In this document: in pieces, positions 54,707 through 63,558 of the stretch
Position numbering within the stretch: the first letter of the stretch is position 1
Layout of the letters: each line of letters opens with the position of its first letter
Assembly (NCBI RefSeq): GCF_001488575.1
Contig: NZ_LN831303.1
Location: 248,001 to 312,000 of the forward strand
Direction of reading: 5' to 3'
DNA length: 64,000 nucleotides
DNA from: Halobacterium hubeiense
GTDB lineage: Archaea; Halobacteriota; Halobacteria; Halobacteriales; Halobacteriaceae
The notes under the pieces: model-generated
Databases searched by the model: none
The model's input: the letters and a program-made list of their open reading frames with translations, nothing else
Told to the model about the DNA's origin: nothing
Program-made: the position numbers and the translations under genes

Positions 54707-55836
54707 TTACTGGGCGGGCGCTGTAGTGTCGTCGCCGGTGTCGTCGCTGGTGTCGTCGACGGGTTCCTCGGTGGATGAGTCGATGGTTACGACTTCGCCC
54801 TCCTGTTCGAGATCAAGTCGGAAGCCGCCTTCGACGTGGTTGCCGCCGAGGTCGTCGTCCCACTCTGGCGTGTAGCGGATGGTTTCGTCGGGCATGATGT
54901 CGTTGTTCTTGAGGAAGCCTCGCGCCGAGATTGTGTGGGTCTTGCCGGAGCGGTAGGCGTAGACATCTCCCCGGTCGTAGTTTTGCTCAAGCGGGATAAT
55001 TGCGATCTCGTTCCCACTGTCGTTGTACGCGAGAATGACGGCTTCGGTGTCTTCGAGGTACTGTTCAGCGACTGTTGAGTTCGGGGCAAGCCGGCCGTCT
55101 TCACGGAGCGTGATGAACTCACGACCGTGGAAGACGCCGAAGCCCTCGTCTGAGAGTGAATCAGAGATTTCGGCGATCGATGGAACCGTGTGACGTTGGC
55201 AAGCTCCTCAATGTTACAGACGAGCAGCGGCTTCCGACGAGTCATCATTTCCCAGCCGTTGGAGTACGTGATGCCGTGGTGCAGCATCCGCTTGTACTCG
55301 TTTTTGTTCTTGCCGAGGTATTTTCCGTCGACGGAGTAGAACTGCCCACTCATCTGGTTGAGTGAGTCCTGTAAATTTTCCGCGATTCGCTGGGACTGAG
55401 CCGCCGCACGCAGCGACACGTTGTACGTGTGACTCGGGTTCTTCAGGTCGATCTGCGCCATGCGACTCTGCCCAGCACGTTGGCCATCAACCTGCGAATC
55501 CATGATCGTGCCACCGACTTCCTCCGGCGTGTCTCCACGATGCCGCTCACGTTTTTCTTCATCAGACACCCCCAACACTCCATCTAGGGCACTTCGGATG
55601 ACCATTCCGGCCATTGTGTGAACACCGCGCTTGAGGCGGCCTTTCTGTCGTTGTGCTTTCGGCGACCAGTCGGCACGTGGCTCGAACACGACCTGGAAGA
55701 GCACAGCGCCGTCAGCTTGGATGATCGTCTCAAGCAGGTTCGACAGCGGGGACCGCTCGGTAGTTTCGGTGTCGAAACGAGTGAGAACCGTCATCCAGTC
55801 CTTCCGACGTTCCTCGACACCCTCGTACCGAACCAT
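54707..55836 (-). pseudogene. Decayed conjugation-type ATPase N-terminal region fused to unrelated tail
   Basis: In one minus-strand frame (55836 to about 55190) lies a segment like the N-terminal domain of VirB4/HerA-type conjugation ATPases of haloarchaeal plasmids (VRYEGVEERRKDWMTVLTRFDTET, MLHHGITYSNGWEMMTRRKPLLVCNIEELANV). Near 55185 the frame shifts by one base into another, ending at 54707 (VPSIAEISDSLSDEGFGVFH.., ARGFLKNNDIMPDETIRYTPEWDD). A TAG lies a few codons before the first ATG while the frame is still family-like, so the N-terminus is cut too. No Walker motif remains. Reads as a remnant; the tail may be a separate small gene. Confidence 0.5.
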
Positions 55837-55938
55837 GTACGGGACACCGTCGAAGACTTCCGTGATGTCGAACTAACTGTTTGAGCCACTCTCAAACGTT
55901 CGACCGACGCCATCCACGAATTATGGGATGACCCGAAC

Positions 55939-55979
55939 TTAACCAACAAACTGAGTGGACTGTCCCAGATGTTGGTTAA
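55939..55979. repeat. TTAACCAACA-N21-TGTTGGTTAA element, copy 6
   Basis: TTAACCAACA (55939-55948) and TGTTGGTTAA (55970-55979) form a perfect inverted repeat with a 21-base spacer, between the decayed conjugation gene and the small zinc-protein gene. Confidence 0.65.
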
Positions 55980-56058
55980 ACCCTTTCTGGGGGTGGCTAA
56001 CGTCTCGGTTCTCCCCACTACTTACCAGTCTAGCGTCGCAACCGTCAATCGTCCCCAG

Positions 56059-56496
56059 ATGGATCTCGGAGAATCGCTGCATCACGAATCAGATGAAAAC
56101 CAAGATCTTCCACAGATGCAGTGTGACGCGTGCGAGTCAGCACTCCAGTCCCCAGAACGACATTCGCTGTCGTTTCTGCTTCTTGACCAGCTTACAGCTC
56201 CACTTATCGGCTGTGACGACCACCGACAGCAGTTCGCTTCGATCTGTGGATACACGACGGAGGCATCCGCTGAACTCCTCGACCACCGCCCTGCTGGCGG
56301 GGTGAGCTGTCCCAGCTGCGGTCTCGCAGCACATACGCCACAGCAGCCGCTTGTCCCGGTCGAAGGTGGCGCTGTCGCGATTCTCGCCTGTCCCGAGCAT
56401 CAATCTGAAGTTATCAGTCGGTTCCACACCGGTCTCGACACACAGTACCAATTGACCGCCGAACTCGATGCAGCCGGCCCTCGTGACGTTCTGTAG
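56059..56496 (+). CDS. Small CxxC protein, plasmid-type
   Basis: A 145-aa protein with CDACESAL at about 18-25, a CDDH near 47, and CPSCGLAAH at about 81-89, so one or two zinc sites. The remaining residues are hydrophilic and end in AAGPRDVL. Its start (56059) has little leader after the copy-6 element. Function unknown; adjacent to the partition genes. Confidence 0.6.
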   Translation: MDLGESLHHESDENQDLPQMQCDACESALQSPERHSLSFLLLDQLTAPLIGCDDHRQQFASICGYTTEASAELLDHRPAGGVSCPSCGLAAHTPQQPLVPVEGGAVAILACPEHQSEVISRFHTGLDTQYQLTAELDAAGPRDVL

Positions 56497-56587
56497 CGCG
56501 TCTCACTCACGACGACGCTGATGGGTTGCCTATATCAACATCGGCTTTAGCAAGTCCCCTATCAGAAGAGCAACTCCCACGACTGCG

Positions 56588-56998
56588 CTACTCGTCGAAG
56601 GTCATTCCGTAGCCCCACTCTTCGAGGTGCTCCTCGACTTCGTCGAGATGGTCTAGTCCGGTCTTCATCAACGCCTCCCGGAGGTCAGTCAGGGAGACGT
56701 CGTCGTCGAAGCGGTCTTCGAGTTCTCGCTGGGCGTCACGCTCGCCGCTCTTGGTGTCGCTCTGCAGGAACAGCGGGACGCGCTCGCGGCCGTCTTGGAC
56801 GCCGTCACGCCGGAACTTGTACGGAATCTGCATCGAGCGCTGCTGCCGAGACGACTCCGTGGTCCCGCCCGTCGCGCGCTCGCGCTCCTCGGTCCCCGAC
56901 TCGGTCGTGGACGCCTCCGTCGCTGTCTCCTCTCCGCCTGCGCTCTCGTCGCTCGACGCAAAGGGGTCCTCGCCCGCGCCCTCTTTCATCCCCGTCAT
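56588..56998 (-). CDS. ParA partner protein
   Basis: A 136-aa protein. The first 55 residues are Ser/Thr/Glu-rich and disordered. The rest has a conserved basic patch (SMQIPYKFRRDGVQDGRERVPLFLQ) and a C-terminal helix pair (VSLTDLREALMKTGLDHLDEVEEHLEEWGYGM). Its ATG overlaps the stop of parA by 4 bases, so it is translated with it. In position it is the ParB-like DNA-binding partner, though no ParB motif is seen; it may bind the 13-bp array upstream of parA. Confidence 0.65.
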   Translation of the reverse strand: MTGMKEGAGEDPFASSDESAGGEETATEASTTESGTEERERATGGTTESSRQQRSMQIPYKFRRDGVQDGRERVPLFLQSDTKSGERDAQRELEDRFDDDVSLTDLREALMKTGLDHLDEVEEHLEEWGYGMTFDE

Positions 56999-57870
56999 GC
57001 GGACAGCACCTCGTGGTCGAGGTCGCCGGGCTCGGGCGGGTTCGGCGCTTCCAGCCCGACCTGCTCTTCCAGGTGGCGGGCAATCCGGTCGAACTGGGCG
57101 AGCGTCTCGATTTCGTAGTCGCGCCGGCGGTCGCGGTGGTTCCGGACGTACTCGAACGCCGAACACTGTTGCATCCAGCAACCCTCCATCAGGGACGCCC
57201 GCTCGCCGATGACCTCGGGAATGGGGTAGTCGATTTCGTCGAGAATCGTGCGCTGGTCGCGCGTGTTCTTGAACCCGACCGGCACCGCGGCGAGGACGCC
57301 CACCTCGACGTCCAGTTGGTCCTCCAGCCCTGCGACCAGCGATTCGAGGCCTTCGACGGCGGCTCGTCCCTTCGCGCTCGGTTCGACGGGGATGACGAGC
57401 GAGCGCGTGGCGTGAATCGCGTTGTAGAGGTGTGGCCCTTCGGTCGCGGGCGGGTCACAGATGAGGACGTCGTACTCGTCGGGCACGCCGGCGTCTTGGA
57501 GGACGCGCAGCAGCTGCGCGTGCATCCCGAAGGCTTCTCCCATCGCTTCGGCTTGGTCTTTCTCGCGTTGGAGGTATTCGGCGAGGTCCGAGAGCATGTT
57601 GTGCTCCGGGATGATGTCGACGCCTTCGACAGTCCGTACGAGGTCGTCGAAGTCGCCGCTGGGGCGCCGAATCATGTGTCGGACGATGTTGTCCACGGAC
57701 TCGGTGCGGTCCGTGTCGACGCCGAAGAGTCGGGAGAGGTCGCCGTCTTGCGGGTCGAGTGGGACGACGAGCGGTTTCAGGCCCGCTCGTGCGTGCGCGA
57801 CCGCGAGGTTCGCGGCTGTCGTCGTCTTCCCGACCCCGCCGGCCTCGCTGTACGTCGAGTACGCTAACAT
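56995..57870 (-). CDS. parA: ParA/Soj partition ATPase
   Basis: A 291-aa ParA-type ATPase with the deviant Walker A (EAGGVGKTTTAANLA, residues 9-23), an Asp-rich switch (PLDPQDGDLS), and Walker B YDVLICDPPATEG. It positions or segregates plasmid DNA on the nucleoid. ATG 57870 is chosen because homologues start MLAYxTYSEAGG; a start at 57894 would add eight residues. A 13-bp direct-repeat array lies just upstream. Confidence 0.9.
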   Translation of the reverse strand: MLAYSTYSEAGGVGKTTTAANLAVAHARAGLKPLVVPLDPQDGDLSRLFGVDTDRTESVDNIVRHMIRRPSGDFDDLVRTVEGVDIIPEHNMLSDLAEYLQREKDQAEAMGEAFGMHAQLLRVLQDAGVPDEYDVLICDPPATEGPHLYNAIHATRSLVIPVEPSAKGRAAVEGLESLVAGLEDQLDVEVGVLAAVPVGFKNTRDQRTILDEIDYPIPEVIGERASLMEGCWMQQCSAFEYVRNHRDRRRDYEIETLAQFDRIARHLEEQVGLEAPNPPEPGDLDHEVLSA

Positions 57871-57945
57871 ACTCACTTCATGGACACCACTCATCTTGAA
57901 AGTTCTGTGTGTTCATTCATTGTTGAACGGGAACGAACTCTCTAG

Positions 57946-58101
57946 TGAACATAATCAATGAATGTATGCCCTGAACGCAACTAATGAACACAGTCAATGA
58001 AAGCCACTACTGAATACCAGTAATGAATGTCATTACTAGATGGCTGTATTGGGTGTCAACACTAGACTCTAGTCGCGAACGCAAACGATGAACCGCAGAA
58101 A
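57946..58101. repeat. 13-bp iteron array upstream of parA
   Basis: Twelve consecutive 13-base units starting at 57946, seven of which (57946, 57959, 57972, 57985, 57998, 58011, 58024) begin TGAA, and the last of which (58089) begins TGAAC again in phase. Consensus TGAACxxxAxxAA. A further TGAACGGGAACGA lies at 57924. Tandem short iterons next to parA are typical of partition centromeres (parS/parC) or of autoregulatory operators. Confidence 0.65.
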
Positions 58102-58106
58102 CCAGT

Positions 58107-58547
58107 CTACCGGACTTCCGGTTCGCTGACCGGCTCCGCGAACGCGACCGACTCCTTGACGTCCGTAATCTCGACCTCGGCGCGGTCGCCGGGCTGGGTG
58201 CCTGGAACGATGACGATGAATCCGCGCTCGACTTTCGCGATGCCGTCGCCTTGGTCGCCGAGCGTGTCGATGGTCACCGTTCGCACCTCGCCCTCCTCGA
58301 CCGGTGGCTCCTGCACCTGCCCCCGCCCGGTCGACGATTCCTCAGACGGCTGCTCGCTCCGCGACGCTGCTGCGCCCCCCGACTCAGCGCCCACCTGCGA
58401 ACGCAGAAGCGCGACCCGATAGACATCGCCGACTTCCAGCGAACTGTCCGTCACCACTTCCTTCGGCACCGAAACCACGTACTGGTCATCATGTTCCTCC
58501 AGCGTCGTCTCGTAGAGCGTCCGCAATGAATCAGGAATCTCAGTCAT
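58107..58547 (-). CDS. TRAM-domain protein with AbrB-like N-terminus
   Basis: A 146-aa protein. Residues 18-45 (DQYVVSVPKEVVTDSSLEVGDVYRVALL) look like an AbrB/swapped-hairpin DNA-binding element. A Ser/Gly/Glu linker follows (50-85). Residues 90-140 are a TRAM domain (VEEGEVRTVTIDTLGDQGDGIAKVERGFIVIVPG), which binds RNA, especially in tRNA/rRNA modification or as a small archaeal RNA chaperone. ATG 58547 is chosen over 58580. It ends close to the 13-bp array. Confidence 0.8.
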   Translation of the reverse strand: MTEIPDSLRTLYETTLEEHDDQYVVSVPKEVVTDSSLEVGDVYRVALLRSQVGAESGGAAASRSEQPSEESSTGRGQVQEPPVEEGEVRTVTIDTLGDQGDGIAKVERGFIVIVPGTQPGDRAEVEITDVKESVAFAEPVSEPEVR

Positions 58548-58602
58548 CACCCATAATTCACCACCCAGCACTAAAGACAATGGGAATTACTGCGCCCGCC
58601 GC

Positions 58603-59826
58603 TCAGTAGTTCCCGTTGATGACGTTTGCGACGCGCTGGCGGTCAAACAGCTGTTCGTCCTCGGGAATTTCGGGGTATGGCCCCTCCGTGTAGGTCGGCC
58701 ACTCGCCGAACTGCTCGGGGTACAGTTGTTTGGCGGTCATCTCGATCTGGAAGAGGTTCAGAATCGGGCCCTGGTAGCGGGCGCCCTGCGCGTAGATGCG
58801 GTCGTTCTCCACGGCACCGAGCTTCTGCCCGACCTCGCTCTCGCGGAACCCCGACCGAATCGCCTCGATGTCCGTCGAGGGGTGCATCCCGCCGAGCGCG
58901 AGAATCACGTCGGGGTCGGCTTCCGCCAGCGCCTCCATGTCTACCGTCGTCGAGGACTCGACGCCGGGGCCGAACGCGCTCTTGGGCTCCAGCGGCCGCG
59001 TGTGCGCGGTCAGGAACCCAGGGTCGTCGAGCCGGTAGGCGTAGATGCTCTGCAGGTCGCTGGCGCCGACCATCACCGCTGCCGGGCGCTCGTCCTCGGG
59101 CGGAAGGTTCGACTCGACGGTGTCCAGCAGGTCGCTGCGCACCGCCGCCAGCGCCTCGTAGCGGTCCTCCGCCTGGAACACCTTCGCGACCCGCTCGAAC
59201 ATCTCCCAGAGGCCGTAGTACTCGTAGCTGTCCGCCCACTCCGAGGGCGGCTGGGCGTGCGTGTCGCTGAACTGGTTCCCGAACCACGGCCCGATGCGCT
59301 CCCGGACCTCCTCGATGTCGTCCATGTTCCAGTCCGAGAGGGCGAACACGCTCGCCGGGTCCGCGAGGTGGACGTCGCTGTCCAGCTCGTAGAGCGTCTC
59401 CATGCTCGGGTTCCACGACGAGTACAGGCCCGTCCAGTCCAGCGAGACGCCCTCCAAGCGGGGCGTGAACTGGTTCCAGAGCGCGTCGTAGTAGTCCGGC
59501 GCGTGCATCGCGTTCACGTCGTCGCCGCGCCCGAGCGCGAACGCCATCCCCGCGAGGTGGGTGAGCCGCGTGAAGATACTCTCGGGCACCTCGTCGAACT
59601 CGACGTCGCCCATCGGCGCCATGCTCACCGTGTACGACCCGCTTGTGGTCGTGTTCGCGGATTCGCCGGCCGACGTGCCGGTCGTGGTATTCGCGGCGGT
59701 CGAACTGTCGTCGTCGCTCCCGCCGAGGCAGCCGGCGAGCAGGCCGCCGCCGAGGAGCGCGCTGCCGCCCTTAAGGTAGTCTCTGCGCGTACGAATCCCG
59801 TGTCGAATCTGGTTGTCGTTGCTCAT
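58603..59826 (-). CDS. Iron/siderophore-binding lipoprotein 1
   Basis: A 407-aa TroA-like (class III) binding protein. The Tat-lipobox signal (TRRDYLKGGSALLGGGLLAGC) is followed by an Asp/Ser/Thr linker. The body has the two-lobe pattern with DPDVILALGGMHPSTDIEAIR and ends at ..YPEQFGEWPT.. ERQ-like DRQRVANVINGNY. It would hand ferric-siderophore or haem to the membrane permease. Last of four tandem paralogues (58603 to 63456), sharing about half their residues; sister of the gene at 61058 in its C-terminal part. Longer readings from 59928 are rejected. Confidence 0.85.
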   Translation of the reverse strand: MSNDNQIRHGIRTRRDYLKGGSALLGGGLLAGCLGGSDDDSSTAANTTTGTSAGESANTTTSGSYTVSMAPMGDVEFDEVPESIFTRLTHLAGMAFALGRGDDVNAMHAPDYYDALWNQFTPRLEGVSLDWTGLYSSWNPSMETLYELDSDVHLADPASVFALSDWNMDDIEEVRERIGPWFGNQFSDTHAQPPSEWADSYEYYGLWEMFERVAKVFQAEDRYEALAAVRSDLLDTVESNLPPEDERPAAVMVGASDLQSIYAYRLDDPGFLTAHTRPLEPKSAFGPGVESSTTVDMEALAEADPDVILALGGMHPSTDIEAIRSGFRESEVGQKLGAVENDRIYAQGARYQGPILNLFQIEMTAKQLYPEQFGEWPTYTEGPYPEIPEDEQLFDRQRVANVINGNY

Positions 59827-59828
59827 TG

Positions 59829-61055
59829 TCAGAAGTCTCCGTTGATGATGTCTGCGACCGCTTGCCGGTCGAATAGCTGCTTTGACACCGAGAATGCCGG
59901 ATACGATGTGCCGGCGGAGTCCGGCCATGTGCCGAACTGCTCGGGATACACCTGCTTTGCAGCCATCTCCAACTGGAAGAGGTTGGCAATCGGGCCGCCG
60001 TACCGGATTGCCATCGGATAGACTCGGCCACTCTCGACGGCGGTGATTTGTTGGGCGACGCGGTCCGATTCGAGGTGGGATTTGATTTCGTCGAAGTTGC
60101 GTTCCGGGCCCAGGGCGTGCGTGGCGAGAATGACGTCGGGGTCCGCTTCGACGAGCGCTTCGAGGTCGACCTGTGTGTACCCCTCTACGTCGGCGAACGC
60201 GTCTTCGACACCGAGCGGGCGGAGATGCGCCTGCTCGAAGCCTGGGTCGTTGAGATTGAACGGGTAGATGCTGAGAGCCCCATCGGAGATCCCCATCTGC
60301 ACTCGGGCGACTCGTGGCCGCTCAGATTCCGCGGGGCGATTCGATTCGAGTTCGGACACAATCTCCGAGTGAATCGCTGCTAATGCCTGGTACCGGTCTT
60401 CGCGCTGGAACACGGCTGCGACCTTCTCGAAGATTTCCCAGAGCGTGTAGTACTCGTAGTTCTTGGCCCACGCCTCCGGCGGTTCTCCGTGGCGGTCGCT
60501 GTATGCGTTTCCGAACCACGGTGAGATGTTCGTTTGGACTTCCTCGACGTCGGCAGCATCCCAGCTGTCCATGACGGTCATGTACGCCGGGTCCGCGAGG
60601 TGGACGTCGCTGTCCAGTTCGTAGAGCGTCTCCTTGTCGATGTTCCACGAATTGATGAGGTCCGTCCACTCGACCGGGACGCCGTCGAGCCGGTCGAGGA
60701 ACATGTTGTAGAGCCCGCCGAAGAGTTCGGGTGCGTACATCGCGTTGATTGCATCGCCGTATCCGAGGGCGAGCGCCATGTCGGCGTGATGAACGAGGAC
60801 GGTGAACGCGCTCTCCGGCGGCGAGTCGAACTCCACGGTCCCGACTGGCGACATCGTCACCGAGTAGCTCTCGCTCCCCGACGACGTGGTCTCTGTCGCG
60901 GTTTCGGTGTCGTCCGCGGCCGTCTGTGTCGACGGTGACTCTGAGTCTGTTTGTCCGGTACAGCCGGCGAGCAGGCCGCCACCGACGAGTGAGCCACCGA
61001 ATTTCAGGTAGTCACGCCGGGTCGGCGCCTCGTATCGAGTGGTGTCATCGTCCAT
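59829..61055 (-). CDS. Iron/siderophore-binding lipoprotein 2
   Basis: A 408-aa paralogue with a Tat lipoprotein signal (TRRDYLKFGGSLVGGGLLAGC). The body has FTVLVHHADMALALGYGDAI, DSDVHLADPAYMTVMDSWD and a lobe with DPDVILATHALGPERNFDEI. It differs from its siblings mainly in the specificity-defining loops, so tandem duplication has probably given several ligand ranges. Starts 2 bases after the stop of the next upstream gene. Confidence 0.85.
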   Translation of the reverse strand: MDDDTTRYEAPTRRDYLKFGGSLVGGGLLAGCTGQTDSESPSTQTAADDTETATETTSSGSESYSVTMSPVGTVEFDSPPESAFTVLVHHADMALALGYGDAINAMYAPELFGGLYNMFLDRLDGVPVEWTDLINSWNIDKETLYELDSDVHLADPAYMTVMDSWDAADVEEVQTNISPWFGNAYSDRHGEPPEAWAKNYEYYTLWEIFEKVAAVFQREDRYQALAAIHSEIVSELESNRPAESERPRVARVQMGISDGALSIYPFNLNDPGFEQAHLRPLGVEDAFADVEGYTQVDLEALVEADPDVILATHALGPERNFDEIKSHLESDRVAQQITAVESGRVYPMAIRYGGPIANLFQLEMAAKQVYPEQFGTWPDSAGTSYPAFSVSKQLFDRQAVADIINGDF

Positions 61056-61057
61056 TG

Positions 61058-62275
61058 TCAGAAATCTCCGTTGATGATGTCTGCGACGCGCTGGCGGTCG
61101 AATAGCTGTTCGTCCTCGGGGATTTCGGGGTAGGGACCTTCCGTGTACGTCGGCCACTCGCCGAACTGCTCGGGGTAGAGCTGTTTGGCGGCCATCTCCG
61201 TCTGGAAAAGGTTCATTATCGGTCCCTGATTGCGGCCGCCCTGCGTGTAGATGCGACCATTCTCGACGGCGGACACGGAAGCCGTCGTGGAGTCGTCGCT
61301 CAGGCGGTCGCGGGTCTTCGTGACGTGGCGGTACTCGGACATCCCCGCGAGACAGAGGATGACGTCGGGGTCGGCTTCGACGAGCGCCTCGTAGTCGACC
61401 GACGATTCGGTCGCCACACCGGCGAAGGCGTCCGTCGCGCCGAGCGGCCGAGTGTGAGCGGTCAGGAATCCTGGCTCGTTCAGCGCGTACACGTACATGC
61501 TGTCCTGGCTCTGGTTCAGGATAATCATCGCCGCCGTCGGGCGCTCGTCCTCCGGCGGGAGGTTGGACTCGATGGTCGAGAGCAGTTCCGCGTGGACGGA
61601 CTGGAGGGCCTCGTAGCGCTCCTCGGCCTGGAAGACCGCCGCGACCTTCTGGAAAATCTCCCAGAGCGTGTAGTACTCGTAGTTGTCCGCCCACGCCTCC
61701 GACGGTTGCTTGTTCGCGTTGCTGAACGTGTTCCCGAACCACGGCGCGACATTCTCGGTGATTTCGTCGATGTCGTCGCGGGTCCAGCCCCCCATCGTCG
61801 TCATGTACGCAGGGTCGTCGAGGTGGAGGTCGCTGTCGAGTTCGTACAGCAACTCCTTGCTCGGGTTCCACGAACCAGAGAGATCCGCCCAGTCGACGGA
61901 GACGCCGGGGAGCCGTTCGAGGAACTTGTTCCAGAGAGTGTCGTTGTACCCAGGGTTGTACAGCATCGACGAGACGGCGTCGCCGTGGCCGGCGGCCGTC
62001 GCCATGTCCGCGTGGTGCGGGAGAATCGTCATGACGCTCTCCGGCGGCTCCTCGAACTCCACGGTGCCGGCCGGCGACATCGTCACCGAGTACGACTGAT
62101 TGTCCGTGCTGGTCTCCGTCGCGGTGTTCTGGACCGTCGTCTGGTCGGTCGTTTCCGGGCTCTCGCTGTCACTCCCACCGAGACAGCCCGCGAGCAGGCC
62201 GCCACCGAGGAGCGCGCCGCCGCCCTTGAGGTAGTCTCTGCGCGTTGGAGTCTCGACTCTATCCGAGTCGCTCAT
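61058..62275 (-). CDS. Iron/siderophore-binding lipoprotein 3
   Basis: A 405-aa paralogue with Tat lipoprotein signal (TRRDYLKGGGALLGGGLLAGC). MTILPHHADMATAAGHGDAV and DPDVILCLAGMSEYRHVTK mark the lobes. Overlaps the stop of the fourth paralogue by 4 bases (ATGA). The C-terminal 60 residues (YPEQFGEWPTYTEGPYPEIPEDEQLFDRQRVADIIN) are almost the same as those of paralogue 1, suggesting recent duplication or gene conversion. Confidence 0.85.
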   Translation of the reverse strand: MSDSDRVETPTRRDYLKGGGALLGGGLLAGCLGGSDSESPETTDQTTVQNTATETSTDNQSYSVTMSPAGTVEFEEPPESVMTILPHHADMATAAGHGDAVSSMLYNPGYNDTLWNKFLERLPGVSVDWADLSGSWNPSKELLYELDSDLHLDDPAYMTTMGGWTRDDIDEITENVAPWFGNTFSNANKQPSEAWADNYEYYTLWEIFQKVAAVFQAEERYEALQSVHAELLSTIESNLPPEDERPTAAMIILNQSQDSMYVYALNEPGFLTAHTRPLGATDAFAGVATESSVDYEALVEADPDVILCLAGMSEYRHVTKTRDRLSDDSTTASVSAVENGRIYTQGGRNQGPIMNLFQTEMAAKQLYPEQFGEWPTYTEGPYPEIPEDEQLFDRQRVADIINGDF

Positions 62276-63456
62276 TCGAAATCACCGTTGACGATGTCCG
62301 CGACTGCTTGGCGGTCGAAGAGTTCGGTGTCAGAGGTCACGTCTCCGAACTCGTCGGGATAGAGCTGTTGGGCTGCTCGTTCGGTGAGGAAGAGGTTGTG
62401 AATCGGGCCTTGCCGGAGATAGCCGCCACGATATACACGCCCGTTCTGCACTGCAGTCAGCCGGCTACCGACGGTGTGGTTCCGCATGAACTCCAGAACG
62501 GTGTCGCGGAACTCACTGGCTGACTTCCGTTCGTGGCCACGGATGAGGATGACGTCTGGGTCGACTTCCAGTAGCGTCTCGTAGTCGTATTCGCCGCGGT
62601 TGGTCGTACTGAGGTTCTGGATGTCGGTACCCGCGAGGGCGTCGGTGACGCCGAGGTCGCGCCACTGTTTCTTGCTGGTCCCCTGGTCGTTGAGCCGGTA
62701 CGGCGAGAACGACGTCGGCTCGTCGGTCCCCTCGAACGTCAACAGAACGTTCGGACGCTCTTCTGTCGGTGGAAGCCGGCTCTGAATGCCTGCGATGTAG
62801 TCGTCGTGGAACTGCTTGAACGCTTCGTAGCGCTCTCGCTGTTGGAACACGTCTGCGACCTTCTCGAAGGCCTGATACAGCGTGTAATACCGGTAGTCGT
62901 GCCACTGATCCGACCGCCGGAAAATTAGGTTCCCGATGAACGGGGCGACGTTATCCGTGATCTCTTGGATGTCGGACTGCGACCAGTCAAACCAGTTGAT
63001 AAGCATCTGAGGATCATAGAGGTGGACGTCGCTGTCCAGTTCGTAGAACTGTTCTTTCGTCCGGACCTCCGGATTCTGTTCGATCGTTGCCTGGTCGACA
63101 TCGACGCCCGGGAGTTCGTCGTAGACGTACGTGTAATAGCGGTCCCCGCCACCGATCCCTGCCAGTCCATCGGCTTGTCCGAGCGCGACACCCATGTCGG
63201 CGTATCCACCACTGTACGGCACCCACTGTTCGGGGACGGCGTCGAACTGGACCTCGCCGACTGGTGCCATCGTTACTGTGTATGATTCAGGTTCCGTCGT
63301 CGGATTGCTGGTCGTCTCGTTCGTCTCTGACGTGGTAGCCGTTGAGTCGCTGCTGCCTGTGCAGCCAGCAAGCAGACTGCCACCGACGAGTGCGCCGCCG
63401 CCCTTGACGATGTCTCTCCGCGTCGGTATCTCGTGTGTGTGGTCGTCCTGCGCCAT
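62272..63456 (-). CDS. Iron/siderophore-binding lipoprotein 4, operon leader
   Basis: A 394-aa paralogue, most divergent of the four. Tat signal TRRDIVKGGGALVGGSLLAGC. The body has QWVPYSGGYADMGVALGQADGL and DPDVILIRGHERKSAS. First gene of the four-gene unit; its ATG lies 2 bases from the IdeR-type palindrome, so the transcript is probably leaderless and directly iron-repressed. Confidence 0.85.
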   Translation of the reverse strand: MAQDDHTHEIPTRRDIVKGGGALVGGSLLAGCTGSSDSTATTSETNETTSNPTTEPESYTVTMAPVGEVQFDAVPEQWVPYSGGYADMGVALGQADGLAGIGGGDRYYTYVYDELPGVDVDQATIEQNPEVRTKEQFYELDSDVHLYDPQMLINWFDWSQSDIQEITDNVAPFIGNLIFRRSDQWHDYRYYTLYQAFEKVADVFQQRERYEAFKQFHDDYIAGIQSRLPPTEERPNVLLTFEGTDEPTSFSPYRLNDQGTSKKQWRDLGVTDALAGTDIQNLSTTNRGEYDYETLLEVDPDVILIRGHERKSASEFRDTVLEFMRNHTVGSRLTAVQNGRVYRGGYLRQGPIHNLFLTERAAQQLYPDEFGDVTSDTELFDRQAVADIVNGDFE

Positions 63457-63458
63457 AG

Positions 63459-63476
63459 TTTTAGGCTAGCCTAAAA
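63459..63476. promoter_or_regulatory. DtxR/IdeR-type iron box
   Basis: TTTTAGGCTAGCCTAAAA is an 18-bp perfect palindrome containing the TTAGGCTAGCCTAA core of DtxR/IdeR-family sites. It overlaps the region where TATA-driven transcription of the binding-protein operon should begin, immediately before the ATG at 63456. Metal-bound repressor would block transcription when iron is replete. Confidence 0.8.
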
Positions 63477-63558
63477 ATACATAACTGTTACTATCCATGT
63501 TGGTTCCTTTCAAGAACCACGATTCCGGGACCGGACGCACGATCGGCGCCGATGTTCG

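Noticed and set aside
57013-57867. 284-codon frame opposite parA
   Set aside because: Shadow of a ParA with intact Walker motifs.
58726-60021. 431-codon frame opposite binding-protein genes
   Set aside because: Runs across the boundary of two well-supported minus-strand genes and has shadow-type residue use.
59829-61871. 680-residue reading with long basic N-terminal extension
   Set aside because: The extension overlaps paralogue 3; the Tat lipoprotein signal marks the true start at 61055.
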